From Liolophura sinensis (lineage: Eukaryota; Mollusca; Polyplacophora; Chitonida; Chitonidae): a stretch of 64,000 nucleotides of DNA. Position numbers and translations under genes: made by a program. Where the stretch lies: positions 2,501 through 66,500 of the forward strand of contig NC_088295.1 in assembly GCF_032854445.1 (NCBI RefSeq), given 5' to 3'. The first letter of the stretch is position 1. Each line of letters begins with the position of its first letter. The notes beneath the pieces were generated by a model that saw nothing but the letters and a program-made list of their open reading frames with translations, did no database searches and was not told the origin of the DNA. Shown in pieces: positions 33,501 to 48,500 of this stretch.

Positions 33501-36500
33501 CCCAAAAAGATCTAGTGCACAAGCATCCCAAAATTATGAACCAATTCTTGTGTATTTCCATTCTATATTTATAAAGAGGCAAAGCATTCTTTATCGTTTC
33601 ATCAAGACATGAACGTGTCCAAACGTTGTCAAATGAACCAACGTGTATTCTGGGGCAACTTCATTTCGTTACAATGTCTATAGGGGTACTAATATGGACT
33701 GTGTGTGGCTAACACATTCACTAATATTTGATACCTTTTAAAACTGTAGAAACAAAGAAAAACTTATTGAATGATTCATTAACCAAATCACCTCTGTTGC
33801 AGCAATAATTTAAGGAGTTCAAAGTTCAGTTGTGAATGTTGATTGACATGAATTCCTTTGGACATACAGGAGTACAAATTTACCACTTGAACTTTGCGCA
33901 AGCGTGAAGTCCAATTATTCTACACTACGCGTAATCATAACTAGCTGTTTAAATCGATAGTCTCAAGACACATTTCCAATATAATTAAAACGTACAGCGT
34001 AGAGAGAAAAAATACCAGTCGACACCGTGATAGCGGACAAATGGTCACAGGTAACCGGTAAAATACGGTCTCTTGTCAATTTACCTCAGTCAGGGTTTTA
34101 CTCTAGCTGTTCATGCAAATGCATAAATAGTAGCAAATTACAGGCTCCCTATCGCCATGGCTTAAGCAGAATTATGTAAAAAATGCAGTGATGTTAACTG
34201 CAATTTATTAGACGTCACTGGTCTAGAGTGACTCAAAATGCTGTGCTGTCATCACATTTAACATACATCAATACATAACATTAAAACAATGCAAAGGGAC
34301 CAGGCCTTAGGGATGATTAGGTTTATGAAGACATGCAATAAAATTAAGACGTACGTAAACAAATAAAAATTAAGCAACGTAAATTAAACAACCTATAAAT
34401 TAAAACCTAATCAAACAACCTAAAACATAAGTTATCAAAAAATAATGACACAAACAGTAAATAAAGCCAGTAGCTAGTAATACAGATGGGTCAACATTTT
34501 TAAGTTATGTATGGAACACAGTCGAGATTCGGGAACTGATTGGATTTAGTCGCTTAGAACGTTACTTGCGTCTTGTGGTTATCTTTGAAAATTGCTTTTT
34601 TCTGTATGAATTCGTCCGGATTTCTGACTTTATATACCTTCCAGGTTGGTGGTTTGTGTTGAACGTTCGGGACCAAGTAGAGCCATTTTAACTGGCCATT
34701 GGTATACGAATGCCAATGAAGCTTAACTTAAGCAATTATTTCACATGCACAGTTAGAATAAAACCCTAACTGAGGTAAATTAACAAGAGTCCGGTTTTAA
34801 TGGTAATACGTGCGATCATGTGCCCACTCTACCACTCTCATCACCGCTCTGGATTTACTCTCTAAGTTTTAGCCTTTTACATTGAGGTTTAGATCATGTG
34901 TAAAGATCTCACTAAGTCGCCACTAGATCAATGGGGCACATGAAATCTATAGTTGCCCTGATTTTGCACAGATAAACAATTCTTCGATTTGATCAGGATT
35001 GTTCGGTTGATGGAGAATCCGTGTGTATCAATGGTCAGTGACATTGATCTCGCTATTGTGGGGTTCTAGGCGCAGAAACTGACGCCACATTGGTTTAGAG
35101 ATGAAAAGGTGTTGATCATATAAGCACCAGTCTACATCTGGTCAAAATTGATTTAAATCACCCGTGACCATTGACACCGGATGTGCTGTACAGGATAGCA
35201 TTTCTGATTTGTTTGATTCACCCAGTGTCAGTATAATGTGACTGGATGGGGTTTCAAGTCTGGTGTCTTCGGCATGATACTTCAGTGGCGGCAGCACTTT
35301 GGTGACATGGACTCGTACTGCCTCATGAAGATTTATGTACTCATAGTATATGTACACACTCCTAATGACTTCTCTTCGTCGTATGCTAAGAACCACGGTA
35401 AACCCCAAGCATCCACTTTACATAACACCCTCTGCACCCCACGTCCTATTCTTGTCCTGAACAGCGCTAACTTGATGACTCGTGACATGAACTACCCACC
35501 TGAAGTTAGTTTAGCATTTTTCCTTCCGCACAGGTTCGTCTTTCTGATCATATTCTAGCTTAAGTGCTAGCGATTCAGAAAAACTTAAATCAATTTAAAA
35601 TCACTGATAGCTGACAATCATTGTTGACAGAATCTTTTCTATTTACGCCCTTAATACTAATATCTTGTAAATAGCCGTGTCAGTCTACCAATACAATACG
35701 TAAACATGTGAATAAAGATTTAAGACTAACTATTTTTTTCTACAACATAAGCCTGGAACTCTTTATGAATAAACGCATTCAATTTCAGCATTGTGAGGCG
35801 TCACGGAAGGCTGTACATTATGCCTCTTGATAATGCCTGTTGTATTAAAGGAGAAATAATGAGATAGTTAAAATAAAAAGTAAGACTCAGTCTTACAAAA
35901 ACTTACTATGAAATTACAATTGCATTTAGAAGTTTGTCGTATAACAGGCAAACAGTCATGAGGCCGACTTTCAACCTACGTGAGACCAATAGCAGACTAT
36001 CACAATGTCGTAACTGTTCAGCTTTTATTCTCCAAGCTGTACTCTTTTATATTATATACCTGCATTCTGTTGCTAAACTAAGACTCTCCATTGCCTGGTT
36101 CCTTTGCATTGTTACCTTGTTACTGTTAAGTAATATTTATTATACCTAATTCTGTCTAAGCCATCGAGTTGGGGGTTGGGGGACTGCTACCATTAAGCAT
36201 TTGTATGGACAGTTTAAATAAAACCCCGAGGTAAAACGCCAAGATTGCACCGTTTACGAGAGACTAACTGTTTATTTTTAATCTGTATCGCACATTCATC
36301 CCTGCTTTGTTTTACTCTGCATGCTGTAGACTTTAATATTCCCAAGATAGAATCGACTGGGAACAGTCAGACATGAATATTTCGAATAGAAATCTTTGTT
36401 TTCATGTGTGTGGTGAACGGTGTTAGGCATGTCATATTTGCTTTGTTTATCCAGCTCTCCAGAGAGTATTTTAATGGAAAGAAACGATTTTTATTGGTTT

Positions 36501-39500
36501 TAGAGTTATATATGTTTGTCGGTGCAATGATTGGAAAAGTACATGGCGTATATTTATACTTTCATTTAAGCACATTAAATCCAGGTTAATAGTCATGTTA
36601 TACGAAGCAGATATTTATATTTCAAACTGTAGATTTCAACATCGTATAAACTCGGAAATTATAATATTATGTCTAAGTGTCTAAGGATAAATCTACTTTA
36701 CAATGCATGGAAGTTGACGAACAATTTTTTATACTGAACATTTTCTTTGCAGTATTTGAAATTATTGTAAGAACAGATTTCGGGAACAAGGCCGAGGTCT
36801 TTTTCCCTAGAATAATGTTATGATGATTTCTTTATGTACAAATTCGTTTCAGTATACGTTGTGTTGGCGTCCAAGCGAGCATTTATCGACTTTGCGCGAG
36901 TGTTCCATAACATGACAAATATCGACAAAAAATCATACGTGTTAATCAGTGTTCAAGAGTCCCTAATCTACAACCCTGAAGAGAACTTGAAGCCACTTTT
37001 TACAGGTAAACTATCTTGTTAAATCTTTCCTCTCGGTTGCATTAATGCAATCTATGTGTGTGACATGTTTTCATCTCCGGTTTGCCCTACCAGATTTAGT
37101 AATATCTTCTTACCTTCAATTTTACCATCTTTGTTCCGTACCTAAGTAAATTTTACTGATGTGCTACCCCAAGTTAAGGAATGGATTGCGCTTCTGCCTC
37201 AAGGTAATTATCTTTCGTTGATTTTTTTAGCATGTTTGGGCATTGCAATGCTACTCTTGTGAAGAAAAATTCTTGTCTTTCATGAATGTGGGTTTTGGGG
37301 AACTGTGATCCCAGCTGACGGCCTAGACTATGGACTAAACTATAGACTATATGACTGGATATTTCGCTCACTTTATTAGCAATTCTATCACCTCAACGTG
37401 AACTACTAGATTTAGTAATGAATTCTGCGGGGCAATTGTGCCATCTACATTTTATCTGCCAGACCACATACGATATTAAATTCTCTCTGGTCATTCTATC
37501 CACTCAATTTACCAAACTGGGTTTAGTTACGAGTTCCTATCTATACCAAACCAGGTGGAATAATGGGTTTTATATGGCAAGTGTTCCACCCGGGTTTGTA
37601 ATATCAAACTTAAATATGGGTTCTGTGTGACAACTTTCCTATTTGTCATAACAAATGCAGTAATTAGTTATATGTGGAAATGTTGCCACTGATGTGTCAT
37701 ACCAAATTGAGTACTGGTTCCATGTGGCAATTTCACAGCTTCTGCTTTTTTAATCAGTTTTACTTTATTGTGACTTACTAGATTCCATCATGATCCGTGT
37801 GTCTGTTTTACCACTGATATGCAACACCGAGTTCAGTAATGAGCTTTATGTGACAATTTTACCGTCTTAGGGTTAGGGATAAGCTCTAATTGGCAGTTGT
37901 ATATACTCCACAGAAAGGGTTCTAGTTAGGGTTAGCCTCCCTGTTGTACCTCCTCAGTGTACTATATCAGATGTAATACTGATTTCTGTTTGACAAGTTT
38001 ACCACTTAAATTCAGTGATAAGCTCTATGTGGCAGTTGCATATACTTTGACATAATGGGCTATAGTAGCTGTTTCTGGACATATGGTAATTTTACAATCT
38101 CATTGAACTAAATCAGATTAGGCATAGGTTTCTTTTTGATAAGTTTACCTCCTCTGTGTAAAATGTCAGTAATGATTTCCATGTGACAGCTATATACAAT
38201 CGGTGTAACAAATTTGATCGGTTTAATATGACAATTTTAGCACCTCAGTGTGCAGATCCTTATTGGGTCCTTATTGGACACTTTTACGTCCTCACTGTAT
38301 CAAACCCCATTCATTGTTATTGTTTACATAATAGTTCATAGGAATCACTCTAGATGCATCGTCGTTTCTTCTCATGTTGTGCATAAAGTTTTTCTTGTTG
38401 GCTATCATTTAGATCTGGAGACGGGCAATCTTGGACAGAAAAACGAGTCTGTGATGGCGTACAGTCGTGTTTTACAGTTAGTACTGAGTCCACCCACTAA
38501 CCCAAACTATGAGGCTTGGAAGGACAATGTGCGAACTTACTTGTACATGCCCCCATTTAACATGCGTCCTCTAGATGACTTTCAGATACGCATTGGCTAC
38601 AAACAGCAGGTAAGTGTAGCTACATTAGAGACTTTTAACTGTTACATCGTGTGTGTATGAAACACATCTGAACACATACGTGTGCTGGGTGAATGATGGT
38701 GTGTGTGTCTGAGATATGCATTGCCCTATATAATACATGACATCAAATTAACTATCTATTTCAGATCTCCATATTTGCCGCATATCTTTACGATGCTGTG
38801 TTTGTGTATGCTCGGGCTTTGAACGAGGTAATCCTAAGAGGAGATTCTCCGCGAAACGGGACAGCCATTTTTGAGGGGATTGCCGGAAGGTCTTATCACA
38901 GTAAGTCAGAATAATCCAAGCACTAGCTAGGATGTGAAAATATAGAACAGGTTAGCTTACTTGTCGTCACTTCGTGTTAAGGAATTGAAAAAACAATCGC
39001 TATATTGCCAAGACTATGGCGACTGAAGACATTTGATAACTTTGTATGTTTCATAATTATTTAACCTTTGTTTTACTTTTGAACAGATGTACACGCAATT
39101 ATCAGGTTCCATTATATAATTCTTTCTGTCAGTGTCCTACTTTTCTTGCAGGCATAATTGGTAATGATGTCTATATAGACGAACATGGTGACGCTCAGAG
39201 CAACCTCTCTGTTGTGGCGCTCAGGCCATATAATAATACATTTGGGTACGGTTTACAAACAGTGGGCCAATTCTTCCTAAGAGATGGTATCTCGGGATCA
39301 GTGGTAAGCGAACAAATAATCGACAAGGCTAGATAAGGTGTCAGGCCATCATTTTAAGTGTATGGAATAGCAACCTAAAACATGAAGTTCATAACGCCGA
39401 TGTTTGTCATAGAGATATGTTTCATACGTATATCTTTATAGTAGCTAAGATATACTTATGTCTTATACGCATTAATGATATGTTCTCTGGGTGTTTTCTC

Positions 39501-42500
39501 CGCCGATGTGTAAATAAAACATTTTTAAGTGCGGCGTAAAACACCAATCAAATAAATGGGTGAAATAATTTTGCTGTGGCACGTAGATACCGTGAATATT
39601 AAAATGGTTTGTACCAAGCCACCGATGACAGCTCGATTGTTGCAGGATTAAACATAACAGACATATCCTAAACGTGCATGTGTCTTTCTCACACAGGAGT
39701 TCCACGAAAGGATCCGCATTTATGAGGAAGTTCCCGTAGATGAACCCATTTGTGGATTTTACAATGAACGTTGTCAGCCGACTCCAGGTACGTCTTGAGT
39801 CATTCCCACACTCAACACGCATAGTTTATCCTGTAGCAAGCATACAGATGGCCTGACAGTGTTAATTTAACGCCAGCGGTGACAACGCCCTACTATTTTT
39901 TAAAGTGAACTGTTGAACCTTCACAAGAGATAAAACAGGCGGATCGGAATAAATGACAACCACTTGGAAAAAGTGCCGCGTGGTTCATACCTTCATGTAA
40001 GATATTGTTTTCAGTCATTGCGTGTCTTCATGTCAGCGGCGCCTTGTTTTAATGTGTGATGTTACTCATTCGCACTTGTTTTAATGTCAGGCAATTTCAA
40101 TGCACATGTACTTCTTTAAGCAAGTATATATCGACTGCTTGTGTAGGTCAGAAAAGTTTTTAACATGAAGCTTACTGACCTATGTTCCTTCACGATTTAA
40201 GCTTTAAGATAAGACATATCATTATGATTATTACACTCATCGTTATGAAGGTGACTAAATTGACCAATACAAAAGGTGACTAAACTGACCAATACATTGT
40301 AGATTATACGACCGAAATCGTAGTGGGTGTTCTAGGAGGACTTGTGCTGATAATTCTGCTGGTGACCGCTGTCCTCTATAGGTGAGTCAAACTGAACTCT
40401 GGATAGTAAATATAGCCTTTCGAGAATACCTTAGTCCACAACTATCACCTATTGATGGAGATGATCTACTTATTTTCATGTTATTCTTTATTGAAAGTCA
40501 ACGCACAGTGTTTTGAGTAATTGTAGCCCAGTGTAACATCATTGCATTTTCACCATCTTTTGCTTAAGTAATAACTGCTCTGATTTAACACTCTATGCTG
40601 TCAGTGTATGACATTCTGTAAACACTTGCTCTATCCATTATGCTGGTGACGACCTACCCCCAGGTCAGTAGATATGTTCTTCTGCGCAGACGTTTTGTTC
40701 ACTAGTCTGCTTCTAATGACCATCCTCTACAGCTAGGTAAAACTGTATTCTGTAAGCCTCTAAAGTGCACCTTTCTGGTGGTGGCGACTCTCCACTGTAG
40801 TGGAGTAAAACCGTCTTCTGTAAGCATTTTTGTTTACCAATGTGCTGCATTCCCCAATTCCGATGTTTAACATTATGCTATTGATGTCCATTCCTCTACA
40901 TCGTTCTTAAACTGCCTTCTGTAAGAATCTTTCATCACAATACCGCTGATGACGCTTCTGCTCTGTAGCGGAGTAAAACTGTTCGTTAAGACAGCAATAA
41001 TGTCTTCTGTATCCTTTCAAACCCTCTGTTCACCTTTCTGCTGGAAACCACCCTTCCTGTATAGCGGAGTAAAACTAACGTTTGTAAGCATCTTTTATGT
41101 CAAGACACCTGACAAGATTATGATGTTGATGACCTTCCTCTGTAAGCATCTTTGTGTACCATTATACTGCTAATGACCATTCATCCGTAGTGGAATAAAC
41201 TTGTTTTTTGTAAGCATGTTTGTGTACCATTCTTATGTTTACGATCACCCTCTGTAATTACTAAAACTGCCGTCTGTAAAGATCTTGATCATTTCTTTAT
41301 TTTTTTGCGTAATATTATGTTATTTTCTTGATGGGGAACCCCTATAGCGTAGCATTATGCCTTATGTAACCATTCCACCCCTTGTTCACTATTTTGCTGT
41401 AGACGAACTTTGGTTTACCATTTTGGAGGCGACGACTCTGGCTTAAAGCAGAGTATAACTGATTTCTGTCATCGTCTTTTTGTGTCTTTGTGACAGTGAC
41501 TTCCTTTCGTCTGTAAGGGAGTAAATCTGTCCTATCTGTAAGGGAGTAAATCTGTCTGTAAGCATCTTTGCGTTCTATTATTCCGGTGACTACCATTCCT
41601 CTATAGCGGAGAGAAGCTGTCTTCTATAAGCATCTTTATGTATCATTATTCGGGTGACTACCATCCCAATGTAGCGGAGTAAAGCTGTTTTTTGTAAGCG
41701 TCCTTGTGCACCATTATTCCGGTGACGACCATCTCCATGTAGATGAGTAAAGTTGTCTTCTATAGGCATCCTTGTGTACCATTATTCCGGTGACCATTCC
41801 TCTATAGTGAAGTAAAACTGTTTTCTGTAAGCATCCTTGTGTACTATTCTGATGCTGACGACCATTTCTTGAAAGTAAAAATTGCTCTGTGAGCATATTT
41901 GCGTACCATTATCTCGGCAACGACGATAGCGGAGTAAAGCTGTCTTCTGTTAACACCTTTGTCTACCATTATACCTGTGACGACCATTTCTCTGAAGCGG
42001 AATAGAACTGTCTTCTGTAAACATCTTTGTCTACAACTATACCGGTGACTACCATCCTTCTGTTCTGAGGATTTCTTCGTCGTTATATGATTAAAAACTT
42101 GTTAAGTTCGACGTTAGACCCCAAACCCTCACTCACTCACAATCCCTCTGAAGCGTAGCAAATCTGTCTTCTGACAGCATTTTTGTTTACCATTATACCC
42201 GTGACTACCATTTCTGTAGAGCGGAGTAGACTTGTCTTCTGTAAACATCTTTGTCTACCATTAAGCCGGCGACTAATATCCCTCCGTAGCGGAGTAAAGC
42301 TGTGTTTTGTAAAATAATCTTTGTCCACCATTATACAAGTGATGAAGTCATTTCTCTATAGCGCGGTAAAACTGTCTTTTGTAAACAGTTTTGTCTATTA
42401 TTATACCGGTGACGACCATTTCTCTGTAGCAGAGTGAGGATATCTTCTGTAAACATCTTTATCTGCCATTGTACCGGTGAGGACCATTCCTCTGTAGCGG

Positions 42501-45500
42501 AGCAGGACTGTCTTCTGTAAACACCTTTGTATACCATTATACCGGTGACGACCACTTGTCTATATCGGAGCAGAACTGTCTTCTAGAAACATCTTTGTTT
42601 ACTGTTATAGCGGTAACGACCATCCCTCAATAGCGGAGTAGAGCTGTCTTCTGTAAACATCTTTGTCTACCACTACACCTGTGACGACCATTTCTCTATA
42701 ACGGAGTAGAAATGTCTTCTGTAAACACCTTTGTATACCAATATACCAGTGAGAACCATTTCTCCAGAGTAGAACTTATCTTTGTCTTCCATTATAACGG
42801 TGACAACCATCCATCTTTTCTGAGGATTCCTTCGTCGTCATATGACTGAAAAATTGTTAAGTACGGCGTGAAACCCCAAACACTCACTCACTCACAATCA
42901 CTCTGTAGTGGAGTAAAGCTGTCGTCATATGACTGAAAAATTGTTAAGTACGACGTTAAACCTCAAACACTAGGTCACTCTGAAGATTTCTCTGAAGCGG
43001 TAAGCATTTCTGTTTACCATTATACCTGTGACTACCATTTCTCTAGAGCGGATTAGAACTGTCTTCTGTAAACATCTAATCCGGTGACTACTATCCCTCT
43101 GTAGGGGAGTAAACTGTCTTTTGTGAAATAATCTTTGTATACCATTATACAAAAGATGATCATTTCTCTGTAACCGAGTAGAACTGTCTTCTGTAAACAT
43201 CTAATCCGGTGACTACTATCCCTCTGTAGAGGAGTAAAGCTGTCTTTTGTGAAATAAGCTTTGTATACCATTATACAAAAGATGATCATTTCTCTGTAGC
43301 CGAGTAGAGCTGTCTTTTGTAAAAAGCTTTGTCTGTTATTATACAGGTGACGACCATTTCTTTGTAGCGGACTAGAACTGACTTCTGTAAACACCTTTGT
43401 ATACTGTTATACCGGTGACGACAATTTCTCTGTAGAAGAGTGAATCTGTCTTCTGTAAACATCCTTATCTGCCATTATACCGGTGACGACCATTTCTCTA
43501 TAGCAGAGTAGAGTTGTCTTCTGTAACCATCTTTGTCTACCATTATACCGGTAACGACCACCCCTCAGCGGCGGAGTAAAGCTGTCTTCTGTAAACATCT
43601 TTGTCTACCATTATACCTGTGATGGCCATTTCTCCAGAGCGGAGTATAACTGTTATATGTAAAGACCTTTGTATACCATTACACCGGTGACTACCATTTC
43701 TCTATAGCAGAGTAGAACACTCTTTTGTAGATATCTTGGTATACCATTATACCTGTGAAATCTTTCGTCTACGGCGGAGTAGAACTGTCTTCTGTAAACA
43801 TCTTTTTTTACCATTATACCGATGATGTCCATTATTCTACAGGGGAGTAGAACTGTCTTCTGTAAATACCTTTGTATACCATTATACCTGTGACGACTAT
43901 TTCTCTATAGCGGAGTAGAACTGTCTTCTGTAAACACTTTTGTATACCATTATACCGATGTTTAAAATTCTGTAGAGCGTAGTAGAACTGTCTTCTGTAA
44001 ACAGCTTTTTCCATTATTATACCGCCAACGACAATTTCTCTGTAGCAGAGTGAAGCTGTCTTTGGTAAAATGTTTTTCTGCCATTGTACCTTTAACGACC
44101 ATTTTTCTATAGCGGAGTGGAACTATCTTTTCTAAACGCCATTGTATACCATTATACCGGTGACAACCATTTCACTATAGCAGAGTAGAACTTTCTTTTG
44201 TAAACAGCATTGTATACCACTACACCTGTGACGACCTTTCGTCTATAGCGGAGTAGAACTGTCTTCTGTAAACATTTTTGTGTACCAATATACCGGTGAG
44301 TACCATTTCTCCAGAACGGAATAGAACTGCCTTCTGTAAACATCTTTGTCTACCATTATACCGGTGGCTACCATTCTTCTGTAGCGGAGTGAAGCTGTCT
44401 TCTGTAATTATGTTTGTCTACCATTATACTGGTGATGACCATTTCTCTATAGTGGAGTAGAACTGTCTTCTGTGAACATCTTTGTATACCATTATACCGG
44501 TGACGACCATGTTTTCACAGCGGAGTAGAACTGCCTTTGTAAACACCTTTGTATACCATTATTCCTGTGACGACTATTTCTCTATAGCGGAGTAGAATTA
44601 TCTTCTGTAGACATCTTTTTATACCAACATACCGGTGAGCACCATTTCTCTATTGCGGAGTAGAACTGTCTTGTGTAAGCAAATTTGTATACCATTATAC
44701 CGATGGCTACCATTCCTCCGTAGCGGAGTAAAGTTGTCGTTTGTACAATAATCTTTTTTTTACCATTATACCGTTGATGATCATTTCTCTATAGAGGAAT
44801 ATAACTGTCTTCTGTAAAGAGCTTTTTCTATTATTATACCGGTGACGACCAATTCTCTGAAGCAGAGTGAAGTTGTCTTCTATAAAAATCTTTATCTGCC
44901 ATTGTACCGGCGACAACCATTTTTCTATAGCTGAGTAGAACTGTCTTCTGTAAACACATTTGTATACCATTATACCGGTGACGACCATTTCTCTATAGTA
45001 AAGTAAAGCTGTGTTCTGGAAACATCTTAGTCTACCATTATACTTGTCTTGATCATTTCTCTAAAGTGGAGTAGAATTGTTTTCGGTAAATACCTTTGAG
45101 TACCATTATACCGGTTACGACCTTTCGTCTATAGCGGAGTAGAACTCTTTTCTGTAAACATCTTTGGTGTAGTAGAGCTGTCTTCTGTAACTATCTTTGT
45201 CCACCAATATACCTGTGACGACCATTTCTCTATGGCGGGGTAGAGCTGTCTTCTGTAAAAATCATTATCTACCATTATACTGGTGACGACAATGTCTCTA
45301 TAGCGGAGTGGAACTGTCTTCTGAAAACATCTTTATCTACCATTTTACCGGTGACTGCCATCCCTCTGAAGTGCAGTAAAGGTGTCTTTTGTAACTATTT
45401 TCGTCTACCATTACACTGAAGAAGACGCTTTCTCTATAGCGGAGTAGAACTGTTTTCTGTAAATACCTTTGTGTACCATTATACTGGTAACGGCCTTTTG

Positions 45501-48500
45501 TCTATTGCGGAGTAGAACTGTCTTCTGTTAACACCTTTGTATACCATTATACCGGTGACGACCATTTCTCTATAACTGAGTAGAACTGTCATCTGTAAAC
45601 ATCTTTGTCTACCATCCTACCGGTGGCTACCATTCCTCTGTAGCGGAGTAAAGCTGTCTTCTGTAACTATCTTTGTCTACCATTATACTGGTGATGGCCA
45701 TTTCTATATAGTGGAGCAGAACTGTTTTCTGTAAATACTTATGTGTTATACCTGTGATGATATTTGGCCTATAGCGGAGTAGAACTCTCTTCTGTAAACA
45801 TTTTTGTCTACCGTTAAACCGGTGACGACTGCTTTCCTGTAGCGGAGTAGAACTCTCTTCTGTAAACATCTTTGTCTACTATGATACGGGTGACGACCAA
45901 TTATCTGTTGCAGAGTGAATCTGTCTCCTGTAAACATTTTTATCTGCCATTAAACCGGTGTCGACCATTTCTCAATAGCGGAGTAGAACACTCTTTTGTA
46001 GATACCTTTGTATACCATTTTACCTGTGACGACCTTTTGTCTACAGCGGAGTAGAACTGTCTTCTGTCAACATCTGTTTTTACTATTATACCGTTGATGA
46101 CCATTTCTCTATAGCGGAGTAGAACTTTCTACTGTAAACATCTTTGTATACCATTATACCAGTGACGATCACTTCTCTATAGCGGAGTAGAACTCTCTTT
46201 TGCAGACACCTTTGTATACCATTATACCTGTGACGACAATTTCTCTATAGCGAAGTAGAACTGTCTTTAAACATCTTTGTCTACCATCCCTCTGAAGCGC
46301 AGTAAAGGTGTCTTCTGGAACTATGTATGAACTATGTTCTAGTATATACTAGTGATGACCATTTTTATATAGTGGAGTAGAACTGTTTTTTGCAAATACC
46401 TTTGTGTACTATTATACTGGTGACGACTTTTCGTCTATACCGGAGTAGAGCTGTCTTCTGTAAACATCTTTTTTTTACCATTATACCGTTTATGACCATT
46501 TCTGTATTGCGGAGTAGAATTGTTATAAACTGTAGATGCTGGTGTCGATCCACCTCTAAAACTGTAAAATTGTGTTCTGTGGTGAATGTCCGAACCATTA
46601 AGCATTCTACTGGTGACGATCGGCCTCTAAAGCTGTAAAATTGTGTAAAATGTGTTGACTGTGGGAACAAATTATCCATTCCGGCAGTGACGATGAACCT
46701 CCAAAACTGTATTTGTGTTTTTTGTGAATTGTGCGAACTAATAACAATTCTGCGGCTGACGACATATTCTCATCGCTGGGCTGGTAATGATCATTTTAAA
46801 ACTGAGTAATAAAACTATGAGTTTAACATATGAGTTTATTTTAAAACCTTTTATTTTGTGACTATATCTTTATTGCTGTGTGGTTAACATTTCAGAAATT
46901 GGCGCTTTGAACAACAATTGGCTAATCTTTTATGGAAAATCAATATACAAGATATTGACTTTCGTCACGTCATGACATCTGCAATGTCTGTAGGGAGTAA
47001 CGTAAGTCCGCATCAGAAAATGTTCCACTCTAAAACTGAGGAATAATCTTACTGTTGCTCTGTATATATACTGTAAAACTGAAAAAAACCTGACCACTAC
47101 TCTGCACATATACTGTAAAACGGAGGAATAATCTTACTGTTACTCTGCACATATACTGTAAAACTAAGGAATAATCTTACTCTTACTCTGTATATATACT
47201 GTAAAACTGAAGAATAACCTTACTTTTACTCTGCATCTAAACAATGTCAACAATGTAGATTTTCAAGCATATAAGCATATTTTTCAGATAATTACACAAC
47301 ATGATAAAATCTACTTGTTTTTAGTCCCATAAATTGTCTAGTTTTAGTGACTTTAAATAGTATACTGAGCAGTTTTCCTGTAAACAGTATGAGACTTGCA
47401 GCTACCACGGTAGTCAAGAGACCATATGCTCGATGAGGTCCAGGCGGGCACAAGTCTTCACAAAGACGGGACTGTATAAAGGAAACATAGTGGCCCTCAA
47501 GTGGATACGGAAAAAGAACATAGACATAAACCGCAACGTACGCCTAGAGTTAAAACAGGTGAGGCATGTGTTTACTGTTTGTTTATTGAACAACTTTCTA
47601 GGTTAACAAAGACGTTTGTGACCTCTTGGTCCCCGAGATAATGACATCGATCCACCTGATAGGGTCTCATGGGATTCCGGTGCGGCACAAAGGAGCTCGA
47701 TTACGGTCTGGCGAGAGGCCGGACACACAAGACGTGAACATTTGCACCTGCAGGCAAAGATAAGCAATAGTATTTATTTGAAATGGTTGTTTTCTTTGTA
47801 CGGCCTTCGATGTCATTTCGTCCGTATAGTCCAATAAAATAACGCAGTGAAACGTCCCCGAATCATGCCATCATAGGACCGTTATCGCGCCGTTAATCGG
47901 TTGCTGCTGGAAGATGAAATCAATGACACGTTAAAATTACCACTAAACCATTCCAGGCAACATCAAACATTGCCGCAAATCACTGAAAATTCTTGAAATA
48001 TTGCCAACAGCATTCGTGTATGATGTCAAATCATATCCATTATACATCAAAGCCAATATTACCAGTTTTAAAGTCAATAATAAAATGATCTAACGTTTTG
48101 TTTTTTTTCAGATGAGAGATCTTCGACATGACCATATTGTAGGATTCATAGGGGCATGCGTGACGCCACCTTACGTAGCTATAGTTTCGGAGTACTGTCA
48201 TCGTGGCAGTCTGGAGGTAGGTAAACAATGAACTGCCCTTATCGCAAATCTGGAACCGATCAAGGTTTTGACCCAGGATTAGGTGTCAGAGACATCTGTT
48301 AACTTGTTCCCAAATTCCCTGCGAAGGGCGCTTAATGGTGGCAAGCAAATCAAACCTTCTGTAAACCTTCTGTTGATTGAGTCACAAAGTACTATATAGC
48401 ATAAAGCTGTGTACAGCCCAGCTTAAAGGAAACCAAACTAAATTTCAATTTTATATCAACGCTTATTACCAACTTTTATTTACTTATTTATTATTTGACT

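Noticed and set aside
37868-37945. TTAGGG words in intron 3 as a telomeric tract
   Set aside because: Only two or three isolated words occur within a degenerate minisatellite.
40740-46679. Many 60-113-codon frames in intron 8
   Set aside because: They arise from the 68-bp repeat inside an intron whose flanking exons splice in phase.
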